Positions 1 to 7,773 of a stretch of 64,000 nucleotides of DNA are shown here, in pieces. Made by a program: the position numbers and the translations under genes. The stretch's first letter is position 1; each line of letters opens with the position of its first letter. The stretch is from Paenibacillus sp. KS-LC4 (lineage in GTDB: Bacteria > Bacillota > Bacilli > Paenibacillales > Paenibacillaceae): NCBI RefSeq assembly GCF_036894955.1, contig NZ_CP145905.1, positions 4,668,501-4,732,500 of the forward strand, written 5' to 3'. The notes beneath the pieces were generated by a model. That model worked only from the letters and a program-made list of their open reading frames with translations, searched no databases and had not been told where the DNA came from.

Positions 1-36
1 TCCTTTATCAAAACTCATTGCCTCACACTTCTCTCC

Positions 37-1776
37 CTAATCAATATGAATTTGCTTGATTACGGCCCAATCATATGCGGAATTATTATTTTCCCCGCTA
101 TCTACACGCAGCCTTATTTTTTCAAAATCTTCGACAATATCAGCTTGAAAGGATTTGAAGCTATTTTCATTCAGATTTTTGGGATTCAACTCAAATTCAC
201 CAATAACTTTCCATTCGGAACCAGCCAGCCCTTCCCAAAACAATCTCACTCCATCCGATTTATCAGGGCCAATAGCATCCGGCTTTAACGCAACCTGGAC
301 AGCAGCTGATCTGTCGGTTGGTTTTGTACTAAATTCAATACTTGCAGCAGGGTGGAATAAAAATGTCAGACTCCCATTAACAATTGAAGGTTGAAACGGC
401 GCGGTTTTTTCGGAACTGCTCGGGATTCTATTGCTATACCGACTAAATGCCATCTCTTCATAGTTGTCTCTAAAGACAGATACTTTATATTTTTGCATCG
501 TTGGAACCAAGTTTATTTGCAGGTATGGAGAGTTGTATGTGGTTTTTTCAATTTCTTTATTGGCCACCGCAAGTAATTCATATCTGATCCACGCGTACTT
601 CTCTTGATCTTTCATAAAAAGTTGAACGAACGTATCTGAATTAATCATAAACATTGAAAAAAACGTTGACAAGCTGACTGCAATTATGATTTTATGATTT
701 ATTTTCATTTTCTTATCTTTGTAATGCTCATCTAAAAGATAAAAGATGATTACTGCCAAACCAATCCAGAAAAGATTTGATATGGTAGTGTATCTTGATG
801 CGAAATATTCCAGCCTTCCTGCACCTGTAGACAGCTCACTGATCAGCCCGTATGAACTGATTGTTACCCATGGCAATACCTGAATCACTTTATTTTGAGC
901 TGCATAATAACTAATAAAAATGAATAGGGTTACTCCTATAGCGCCTGTAATAACCGAGTAAATCGGGGCAGCTTCAACGAAAATAATTGATGCGCCCATG
1001 TTTCTTAGAAAATAAATCATGACTTTTAACGGTTCATGCAAAAAATTCGAAATAATAGCAGCTTGATTGCTAAAGTGATAAAAATAAGTCAGAATAAAAA
1101 ATAATGATGCTCCGATCCATGAATACAGGAATTTTAATTGAATTTCTTTAGTTGCAACTCGATAAACGACAGGGATGAAGCCTACAAGCCAGTAGTATAA
1201 CCCATTAGCAAATGAGTACAAGGCAAGAAATCCAAATACTGCTGATGCTGCTAAATGCACATATCCAAGTTTTTTTTGAACCAGAAAATTTAACCCCACT
1301 ACAGTAAATAGTACATTTAGAAACACCTGAATTTGAAAACCTGTTGAGTAATTTTCGAATTGCATGATTGAAAAACAAAAAAAAGAAAGAACAACCATTA
1401 ACCAATAATTATACTTCAAGCCATTTTCAATATATGTTTTTATTGATCGAAACACCATATACAGATAAATCAGAGTGCCAATTATAACATTAGCTGCGAT
1501 TTCATAATAAACATTCCAATGTGTCGGTATGTCGATGGCCAATAAAATCAATTTGGGAATCATTAATCTGTGCTCATTATGTTGCTCAAAAAAATCCTTG
1601 AAGGTTAAGGTGCCTAAATGGTACTTTTCTATATATTTCAGCATCATCCATCCATCTGGCGACGGTAAATCTACTGAATATTGAATTAGTTTGGATATAA
1701 GAAAAAGTAACGGTAAAAGAGCAATCCCGGCACAGGCAATCCTAATATAGACTCTACGAGTATAGTTGTTCGGCAT
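37..1776 (-). CDS. Polytopic membrane protein, candidate GT-C glycosyltransferase with C-terminal beta-rich domain
   Basis: About ten hydrophobic segments spread over residues 10-400 are followed by a soluble tail of roughly 160 residues. After the first membrane segment comes a charged loop with an Asp-Gly-Trp pair and a His-Asn-Glu-His-Arg motif, the place where GT-C enzymes carry acidic catalytic residues. The tail (LFHP..AS.EF, KSDGV, WEG, then a terminal W.VIK) matches the tail of the larger membrane protein at 7774-10206, so the two share an extracytoplasmic domain, possibly carbohydrate binding. The ATG at 1774-1776 is chosen because AAGGGGA lies just upstream; an in-frame GTG at 1810-1812 lacks a site. 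It is the last gene of the glycan operon. Transfer of a polyprenyl-linked sugar (D-arabinofuranose?) is inference; no known GT family was recognised with certainty. Confidence 0.6.
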   Translation of the reverse strand: MPNNYTRRVYIRIACAGIALLPLLFLISKLIQYSVDLPSPDGWMMLKYIEKYHLGTLTFKDFFEQHNEHRLMIPKLILLAIDIPTHWNVYYEIAANVIIGTLIYLYMVFRSIKTYIENGLKYNYWLMVVLSFFCFSIMQFENYSTGFQIQVFLNVLFTVVGLNFLVQKKLGYVHLAASAVFGFLALYSFANGLYYWLVGFIPVVYRVATKEIQLKFLYSWIGASLFFILTYFYHFSNQAAIISNFLHEPLKVMIYFLRNMGASIIFVEAAPIYSVITGAIGVTLFIFISYYAAQNKVIQVLPWVTISSYGLISELSTGAGRLEYFASRYTTISNLFWIGLAVIIFYLLDEHYKDKKMKINHKIIIAVSLSTFFSMFMINSDTFVQLFMKDQEKYAWIRYELLAVANKEIEKTTYNSPYLQINLVPTMQKYKVSVFRDNYEEMAFSRYSNRIPSSSEKTAPFQPSIVNGSLTFLFHPAASIEFSTKPTDRSAAVQVALKPDAIGPDKSDGVRLFWEGLAGSEWKVIGEFELNPKNLNENSFKSFQADIVEDFEKIRLRVDSGENNNSAYDWAVIKQIHID

Positions 1777-1985
1777 AAAATCCCCTTGATTGGCATTTTT
1801 ATCAGTTCGCACTCCATCGTCGCCAAATCATTAATTTTGATCCAATTCCTGCAAAAAGGCTTTCAAGCCTTCTCGCCATGCAACTCCCCCGCTCGCTTGG
1901 ATTTTCCATATACACTTTGCGGGCTCGTAACGCCTTACCTCTCGCTTCCTCCCAGTATGCACTTCACATTCTCTGCAAATATTAT
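1777..1985. other. Intergenic block without a supported gene, locally GC-richer than its neighbours
   Basis: Every other junction in this operon is at most about 35 bp, so a 209-bp gap stands out. A minus-strand reading frame runs through part of it (1831-2055) but overlaps gtrA and has no ribosome site. The stretch 1860-1975 is GC-richer than the flanking genes and may be an inserted intergenic element; it has no second copy in this window. Confidence 0.35.
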
Positions 1986-2414
1986 TTACGAATTTTTGGC
2001 ACCTGAAAAAGTAACGTATTTGTGACCAACATAGCTTGAGAAAATAGGTACACATACACCAATGAAGTGGGCAACTTCATTCGGATGAAACCCCCAACCA
2101 ATAAATGGGAGGAAATAATTTCTAAGCACGATGCTGACAATTAATGTTTGAATAATCGCGATAACATTAACGAGAGTAAAGTATGCTAACTGCCGAATAG
2201 CTGAATGTTGACTTGCTCCATGAAATACGAATAGCTTGCTCAGGACAAATGCTGTAATCATGCCAAACATATAGGCAAGTGCAACGGAGAGCGTAAAACT
2301 CAAATAATGATTCAATACTATACGCGAACCCAAATTAACAATCGCCGCTAATCCTCCTGAAGCCAGGAACAGTAAAAATTGTTTCGATGTAAAAAACCTT
2401 ATCCATTTTTTCAT
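1986..2414 (-). CDS. GtrA-family small membrane protein, probable polyprenyl-phosphate-sugar flippase
   Basis: A 142-residue protein with four hydrophobic helices, the usual size and topology of GtrA. It starts with a short basic stretch (MKKWIRFFTSKQ), then FLLFLASGGLAAIVN, typical of the GtrA first helix. GtrA proteins help move polyprenyl-phosphate-linked sugars across the membrane; in mycobacteria a GtrA relative (Rv3789) sits next to dprE1/dprE2 and is tied to decaprenyl-phosphoryl-arabinose. Its presence here with dprE1, dprE2 and ubiA supports the same job by inference. The second ATG (2412-2414) is preferred, since AAGG lies six bases before it and touches the first ATG (2418-2420). 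Confidence 0.8.
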   Translation of the reverse strand: MKKWIRFFTSKQFLLFLASGGLAAIVNLGSRIVLNHYLSFTLSVALAYMFGMITAFVLSKLFVFHGASQHSAIRQLAYFTLVNVIAIIQTLIVSIVLRNYFLPFIGWGFHPNEVAHFIGVCVPIFSSYVGHKYVTFSGAKNS

Positions 2415-2424
2415 GTTCATCCTT

Positions 2425-3702
2425 CTAAATCATTTTTGAAATTTCAATGCCTATCCTTATGCTCTCTGAAATAGAGCGATCTTCCGGATAGTAATAGGAG
2501 GTGTCGGCCATATACAAGCCTTCTAATTCTGTTTTCATTGGAGGCAGCATTTCTAAAAATCCGGGAGGACAGATAGGTTGAGCGTACTTGTATCTGGAAA
2601 CAGTTGAAGCCAAAATCCAATCTTCCGAAAAGTCGGGATTTACCATTTTAGCATAATGAATAACTTTTTCAAGGAATGTAGCATTGCTTTCTTGATATTT
2701 AGGATGATCTTTATGTAAATAAAATGGAACATATAGAATCTTATCTTCCATCGGGTTTAAATTAGAGTATTCAATCATCCCCGGGATCTCCATACGACTA
2801 TCATTTATATTCATCCAGAAATTTTCTGTAAGGGCCTGTTTTAGCTTTAATATCACACATACCACACCCACGTTATCTATTTGCTCGATTCGCCCCTTAG
2901 TCTCTAGTGAAAAGTCAGGTACGAGGTCAGGAACAAATGGAAGGGGAACGGTAGATATGACATGATCATAAGCAATTACATCATTATCAATTTTAATGCC
3001 AGTGACTTTATTGTCAACAACGATAACTTGATCTACATTCTGTTTTAAATAACAATGCCCGCCCATCTGCTCAATGCGTGCGAGTAAGGCATTGAGCAAA
3101 GTTTCCGAGCCGCCCTCTATATACCCCATTCTTTCTTGGAAGAGACTTTTACGGGATTCAGCCACTCTTTTTAAACGCGTCCAAATCCATGCTGCAGAAA
3201 TATTAGCAGTATACTCATAAAACTTTAGATCAAATAATGGTTTCCAAAAGATATTATAGGCTTTATTGCCTACAAAACTGCGAATCCAATCAACTGCTTG
3301 AACCGAATCGAGATCCCTCCAATTTTCCCGTTTACTAGAAATAAATAAATGCAAGCCATATCTCAATTTAGAAATGAAATCGGCCTTGGGAAAGCCGAGT
3401 ACATAAAAAGGATTTCCCCATTTATATAGCTTTCCTTCATAGTAAAAACCCATCTTGGTATCTGTCCATTTGAGCTTATCGTAAATTTCCAGTTCTTTTA
3501 ACATTTCGAACAACGTATAGTCCGGCGCACAAACAAAATGATAGTATCTTTCAATCTTCAACCCATCAAAATCAAAAGATGCGGACATACCGCCGATTCG
3601 ATCATCTCTTTCATATAGATCGACCTGAAACCCTTTTTTTAACAACTCATATGCACTGGCAAGTCCCATTGCTCCAGCGCCAATTACCGCAATTCGTTTC
3701 AT
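2425..3702 (-). CDS. FAD/NAD(P)-binding amine-oxidase-like oxidoreductase
   Basis: A 425-residue flavoprotein. The N-terminal dinucleotide-binding motif G-A-G-A-M-G (residues 8-13) is followed by a conserved acidic residue (LYERDDRIGG) and the GGM segment of the amine oxidase/protoporphyrinogen-oxidase-like superfamily. A C-terminal stretch with YYPEDRSISESIRIG fits the second FAD contact of that fold. Relatives are common in polysaccharide clusters beside GtrA and GT-C proteins, but their substrate is mostly unknown. UDP-galactopyranose mutase shares the fold; I see no strong reason to call it that. It is co-transcribed with gtrA (10-bp gap) and lies 18 bp after the epimerase gene. AGAGGTG precedes the ATG. 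Confidence 0.75.
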   Translation of the reverse strand: MKRIAVIGAGAMGLASAYELLKKGFQVDLYERDDRIGGMSASFDFDGLKIERYYHFVCAPDYTLFEMLKELEIYDKLKWTDTKMGFYYEGKLYKWGNPFYVLGFPKADFISKLRYGLHLFISSKRENWRDLDSVQAVDWIRSFVGNKAYNIFWKPLFDLKFYEYTANISAAWIWTRLKRVAESRKSLFQERMGYIEGGSETLLNALLARIEQMGGHCYLKQNVDQVIVVDNKVTGIKIDNDVIAYDHVISTVPLPFVPDLVPDFSLETKGRIEQIDNVGVVCVILKLKQALTENFWMNINDSRMEIPGMIEYSNLNPMEDKILYVPFYLHKDHPKYQESNATFLEKVIHYAKMVNPDFSEDWILASTVSRYKYAQPICPPGFLEMLPPMKTELEGLYMADTSYYYPEDRSISESIRIGIEISKMI

Positions 3703-3720
3703 GGTGCACCTCTATCGCGA

Positions 3721-4665
3721 TTATCGCTTTAAAATGTACTTACTGTATTTCGAATCATGATGCGTTTCTTGCATGGCTCTCTCAAATGGGGTAGCTGTGA
3801 CCTCAAATGTTTCCCACCAATGGTCTTCAGGAAAATGATCCCCCGCAGCTAACGCTTTTAATTGGTCAGCCGTAAATGGCGGCTTGCTGCTGAAGATTGC
3901 GTAAACGCGAAGAAGAAATTCAAAAAAACCAAATGGAATCGTCATAATGATCGTATGCAGATGTTTAACTCGCTTTATAATTCGTATCATATCAATATAA
4001 TCAATTTTTTCTTTCCCTGTTATGTTATAAATTTTTCTTTCAGGCTGATTTTCCATGCACTTCATAATAACCTTGCAGAAATCTCTAACATATAGTGGCT
4101 GTCTCATAAACTTGCCATCCCCTGGTACAGGAAAGACAGGAATTCTCTTCATAAAGCGTGACAGCCAGCCTAAATGTTTACGGTCGAACCACCCAAACAT
4201 TAAAGTTGGTCTTAGAATACAATAATTAAAATCGCTTGATTTCACCAATTCTTCTTGTCTGGCCTTTGTCCGCGTATAATCATCGTCAGCAACCGAAATA
4301 ACTACAGAAGAACTAATATGAACGATGTAAGGAATTTGATATTCTTTAGCTGCATGCAAAACAATCTCGGTTGAAGTAATATTATTTCGAACAAATGGAT
4401 CTGCGGTCTTGCTTGTAAGCTGGGCTTGCAACATAACTACGATATCTCCGCCGGCAAACGAGCGTGTCCATTCTCCTTCCTCGGCCAAATCTGCTAAGAT
4501 GACTTCGATTTCAGGATGCAGTTCTTTAAGATATTTAATATTGTACTCATGCTGATCAATCGCTACAATATTCCAGTAACCCGACTCCTTCAACAAAACA
4601 ATTAAATTCTGGCCAACTAATCCTGCAGCACCAGGAATAATGATCTTGGCGTTCTTATTTAACAT
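3721..4665 (-). CDS. NAD-dependent epimerase/dehydratase (extended SDR)
   Basis: A 314-residue protein with an extended-SDR Rossmann motif G-x-x-G-x-x-G at residues 12-18, an Asp after the second strand (IDQHEY), a Ser-rich catalytic strand (HISSSVV, 116-122) and the Tyr-x-x-x-Lys pair Y130/K134. The family interconverts or reduces nucleotide sugars, or acts on lipid-linked ones. Since the operon makes a polyprenyl-linked sugar, it may provide another sugar nucleotide for the GT2 domains or modify the lipid-linked product. The substrate cannot be read from sequence. The ATG is preceded by GGGAGAG; the gap to ubiA upstream is 21 bp. Confidence 0.8.
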   Translation of the reverse strand: MLNKNAKIIIPGAAGLVGQNLIVLLKESGYWNIVAIDQHEYNIKYLKELHPEIEVILADLAEEGEWTRSFAGGDIVVMLQAQLTSKTADPFVRNNITSTEIVLHAAKEYQIPYIVHISSSVVISVADDDYTRTKARQEELVKSSDFNYCILRPTLMFGWFDRKHLGWLSRFMKRIPVFPVPGDGKFMRQPLYVRDFCKVIMKCMENQPERKIYNITGKEKIDYIDMIRIIKRVKHLHTIIMTIPFGFFEFLLRVYAIFSSKPPFTADQLKALAAGDHFPEDHWWETFEVTATPFERAMQETHHDSKYSKYILKR

Positions 4666-4686
4666 AATTCTCTCCCATTACATAAA

Positions 4687-5595
4687 TTAGAGATACGCTT
4701 TAATAAACAGTACGGAGCATGCGAATATAAGTACAGTAAACAAAATGTGCTTATCTGTGATTAATATTTCCTCAGGCTTGCCGCCGCCATTTTCCATATG
4801 CATTAAATACAAATATCTGAAAACACCGTAAAGAACGAACGGAATTGTAAACATCATATAATGATTCTCAGCTGCATACAGCGAATAGCACATAATAGTT
4901 AAGCCCGTGACAATGGATATTAACTGATCAAGTAATTTAATCGAATAAAATTGCATAACCTTACGCTGTTTACTTGTATCGCCTTCAAACAATTGCAGCT
5001 CGTGTCTACGCTTTCCCAGTGCAAGGAACAGGGATAAAAGCATAGCGCATAAGATAAACCAGGACGTCAGATTGCCATTCACAGCAACAGCCCCAGCAAC
5101 GGCTCTCAGTACAAAACCAGCAGCAATAATCATCACATCGATCAGAACAACATGCTTTAATTTGAAAGAATAGCCTACGTTCATAATAAAATAAAATAAC
5201 AATACTGCGGTTAACTGAGGAGAAATAAAATAAGACAATAAAGTAGAGCCTGCAAATAAAATTGCTCCAAGACCTACAGCGGTTGGCATAGTCAAAGCCC
5301 CGGAAGGCAGAGGCCGCTTACACTTGTCTGGATGTAAACGATCCTTTTCAACGTCTGCAATATCATTAATAATATAGATCGTGCTTGCAACGCAAGAAAA
5401 ACAGACAAATGCCAAGAAAGCATTCAAAAAGGTAGAATACTCCAAAAACGTTCCCGCAAAAAGTGCAGATGCAAAGACGAGTATATTTTTAGTCCATTGT
5501 TTTGGACGAAGTTGCGACATACACGCTAAAATGAGGTTTGGCTTCGCCGCATTCATTGACAGCTGCTTCTCATTTTTTGGGGTTAATGTATTCAA
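4687..5595 (-). CDS. ubiA: UbiA-family phosphoribosyl transferase (decaprenyl-phosphate phosphoribosyltransferase type)
   Basis: A 302-residue polytopic membrane protein of the UbiA superfamily. The first acidic motif reads N77-D78-x-x-D81-x-x-x-D85. It is preceded by RPKQWTKN (30-37) and followed by KRPLPSG, features of the subgroup that moves 5-phosphoribose from PRPP to polyprenyl phosphate rather than a prenyl group to an aromatic ring. The second motif region (YSFKLKH..LIDV..IAAGFVLRAVAG) also fits mycobacterial Rv3806c. This is the committed step toward polyprenyl-phosphoryl-arabinose; the lipid in a Firmicute would be undecaprenyl phosphate (inference). The start is a TTG with AAGGGAGA upstream. 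It lies just after dprE2, completing the three-enzyme set. The 5'-phosphatase for the intermediate is not in the window. Confidence 0.88.
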   Translation of the reverse strand: MNTLTPKNEKQLSMNAAKPNLILACMSQLRPKQWTKNILVFASALFAGTFLEYSTFLNAFLAFVCFSCVASTIYIINDIADVEKDRLHPDKCKRPLPSGALTMPTAVGLGAILFAGSTLLSYFISPQLTAVLLFYFIMNVGYSFKLKHVVLIDVMIIAAGFVLRAVAGAVAVNGNLTSWFILCAMLLSLFLALGKRRHELQLFEGDTSKQRKVMQFYSIKLLDQLISIVTGLTIMCYSLYAAENHYMMFTIPFVLYGVFRYLYLMHMENGGGKPEEILITDKHILFTVLIFACSVLFIKAYL

Positions 5596-5654
5596 AGCCT
5601 TCTCTCCCTTGGATAAGTCGAAAGATTTGTGAATTCGCCTTACCTACTTTATTC

Positions 5655-6392
5655 TTATAAATTCATTTTTGCAAAGACATTCTCCGGTATTATTTTAATA
5701 ATAAGCATAATCCATCTCCAGAAAAACGGTGTATACAGCGTGTTTTTCTTTTTCTTCATTGCTCTGTATATATCATTAGCCACTGCTGAAGGCTTTGCCA
5801 CCAGAAACATCCCGGTTTGTCCATACGTCATTTTCGTGTCAACAAAACCCGGCTTAATCGTTAACACATGAACTCCCGATTTGCTCAGTCGATTTCGTAG
5901 CCCTTGTAAATATAGCGCAAGCGCCCCCTTGGCCGATCCATAAAGATAATTGCTTTGCCTCCCCCTGTCTCCGGCAACCGATGAAATCGCACAAATAGTG
6001 CCGCGGCCCTTTTCTTCCATATAAGCAGCTACAAGTGACAGTATAGATACGCAGGACGTGAAGTTGACATCAATAATGGCTTTGGCTTCGGCCATATTGA
6101 CTTCACCCAATTTTTGTTCCCCCAGATAACCGTAACATAAAATAACCGTATCAATATCCATTAACATCAAACACTTTTGCCAAAACTCCTCGTGTGAGTC
6201 CATCTGGATTGCGTCATAGTTCATACTAAACGTTTCGACATCGCACCTGATCCTCAGATCGCTTGCAAGTTTCTCAACTTCCTCTGGATGTCTGCCAGCC
6301 AATATTAGCTTGCATTTTTCCGATGAGGCCAGTTTATATGCAAGTGCAGATGCGATCCCGGAGGTCGCGCCCAAGATTAAAACATGCTTCAC
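5655..6392 (-). CDS. dprE2: DprE2-like SDR: polyprenylphosphoryl-2-keto-ribose reductase
   Basis: A 245-residue classical short-chain dehydrogenase. The cofactor motif GATSGIAS covers residues 8-15, the catalytic serine lies in ISSVAGDRGR (136-145), and Tyr151-x-x-x-Lys155 is intact. DprE2 reduces the 2-keto intermediate left by DprE1 to give polyprenyl-phosphoryl-D-arabinofuranose with NADH. The assignment rests on family and on the invariant pairing with dprE1. The start is GTG at 6390-6392: the GGAGG site lies inside the last codons of dprE1, whose stop is 5 bp upstream, so translation is probably coupled. An ATG closer to that site opens only a two-codon frame (ATG TTG TGA). Confidence 0.85.
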   Translation of the reverse strand: MKHVLILGATSGIASALAYKLASSEKCKLILAGRHPEEVEKLASDLRIRCDVETFSMNYDAIQMDSHEEFWQKCLMLMDIDTVILCYGYLGEQKLGEVNMAEAKAIIDVNFTSCVSILSLVAAYMEEKGRGTICAISSVAGDRGRQSNYLYGSAKGALALYLQGLRNRLSKSGVHVLTIKPGFVDTKMTYGQTGMFLVAKPSAVANDIYRAMKKKKNTLYTPFFWRWIMLIIKIIPENVFAKMNL

Positions 6393-6397
6393 AACAT

Positions 6398-7762
6398 TTA
6401 TGCCTCCAATATGTTCAACCTTCTGGCCATTGATGAAGAAAATATATGGTCAGGGTCCACCTTGTTTTTAATTGCCAAAAATTCATTCAATCTCGGGTAC
6501 ATGATTTTACATTTTTCCGGAGCAAGTGTAGAATCTTTAGCTAAATAAACTCTTCCATTATGTTTAATGACAAGCTCATCTAATTCTCTTAAAAAAGGAA
6601 ATAACGAATGATCCTTAATTGGAATATCCAAAGCAAGCGTATAGCCTTTTTTAGGGAACGAAAGCATTCCCTGCCCCTCTCTTCCCGAGCTTTTCAATAC
6701 CGCCAAAAACGACGAGCGGTTTGTACTGCTCAGTTTTTCCAGCATTTTAATTAAGCCTTCGATTTCGTTTGGCGGAAAAACTGCTTGATATTGAACGAAG
6801 CCTTTTTTCCCGTACATTCGGTTCCAGTTCATTATGGAGTCTAACGGATAGAAAAAAGAATCAAAGTGCACAACCTTGTTGACATCGCTTGGTTGAATGC
6901 CATAATAAGCAATATTGAATAGCTTGATGCTGTAAGGATTTAAAACAAATGGAGGCATATTTATTGGCATACTTAATTTTAAATTTGTCTTTATTTGAAG
7001 AGGATTTATTCGTTGTTTCCATGATAAATCCTCTAGCCTCGCATGATTTCCCCTCATTAACACGCTTTTGCCAAGTGAATTCCCTTTAGCCAAACAATCA
7101 ATCCATGCAACAGAATATTGATAATTAGCATCTGATTCTCGAAAAAGCTCAAGGGCCTCTTCAATATTTTTCGCTTTTTCATATTTTACATGATAATAAG
7201 AACTTTCTACTTTAATAAGACGAAATTTCGCAGTCAGAATAATTCCGGTGAGGCCAATCCCTCCAACAGTAGCCCAAAATAAATCAGAATTGGTTTCTCT
7301 TGAGCATTGCATAATTGAACCATCGGCAATTAACAGTTGGAAACTCAATACATGTTCAGAGAAACAACCATCTGCATGATGATTTTTCCCATGAACATCA
7401 TTGGCTATCGCTCCGCCGACGGTCACAAACTTAGTACCCGGAGTTACCGGCAGAAAAAAACCCTTTGGCAGGAAAATTTCAATGATTTCTTCAAATGTTA
7501 CGCCAGCCTCGCAGTTCAGAATGCCGGAATCCGCATCGAAAGCAATTAGCTTATTCATATGAACAGTACGTATAACGCCGCTATTGCCGTTTAATGGAGC
7601 ATCTCCGTAGCTTCTTCCTAGACCATAAGAGATATAGCTGGCGCAACTCGCTCTTTGAATCTTTGCTTTCAGCTGTTCTTGTGTTTCGGGTCTGGAAACA
7701 AAACAAGGTTCTTTCGGATAGTTGCCCCAGCCTGCCAAAATCTCTTTTCTTTCCAATTTCAA
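6398..7762 (-). CDS. dprE1: DprE1: FAD-dependent polyprenylphosphoryl-ribofuranose 2'-oxidase
   Basis: A 454-residue VAO-type flavoprotein very close in pattern to mycobacterial DprE1. The FAD segment GLGRSYGDAP is at 47-56, the HGKNHH motif at 124-129 (covering Mtb His132), WATVGG.GLTGI follows, and the C-terminal YLAKDST carries Lys409, matching catalytic Lys418. The C-terminal KVDP..IF...MARRL also agrees. It oxidises the 2'-hydroxyl of polyprenyl-phosphoryl-ribose, the first half of the epimerisation to arabinose. At the position of Mtb Cys387, the residue bound covalently by benzothiazinones (Mtb WNICVDFPIK), this protein has Ala377 (YTLALDIPIK). The TTG start has only a weak upstream site. 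It sits between the large membrane protein and dprE2. Confidence 0.9.
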   Translation of the reverse strand: MKLERKEILAGWGNYPKEPCFVSRPETQEQLKAKIQRASCASYISYGLGRSYGDAPLNGNSGVIRTVHMNKLIAFDADSGILNCEAGVTFEEIIEIFLPKGFFLPVTPGTKFVTVGGAIANDVHGKNHHADGCFSEHVLSFQLLIADGSIMQCSRETNSDLFWATVGGIGLTGIILTAKFRLIKVESSYYHVKYEKAKNIEEALELFRESDANYQYSVAWIDCLAKGNSLGKSVLMRGNHARLEDLSWKQRINPLQIKTNLKLSMPINMPPFVLNPYSIKLFNIAYYGIQPSDVNKVVHFDSFFYPLDSIMNWNRMYGKKGFVQYQAVFPPNEIEGLIKMLEKLSSTNRSSFLAVLKSSGREGQGMLSFPKKGYTLALDIPIKDHSLFPFLRELDELVIKHNGRVYLAKDSTLAPEKCKIMYPRLNEFLAIKNKVDPDHIFSSSMARRLNILEA

Positions 7763-7773
7763 TCACGCGCTTT

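Noticed and set aside
1831..2055. 74-codon minus-strand frame between gtrA and the last membrane protein gene
   Set aside because: It overlaps the gtrA 3' end, has no ribosome site and no recognisable family; treated as a spacer.
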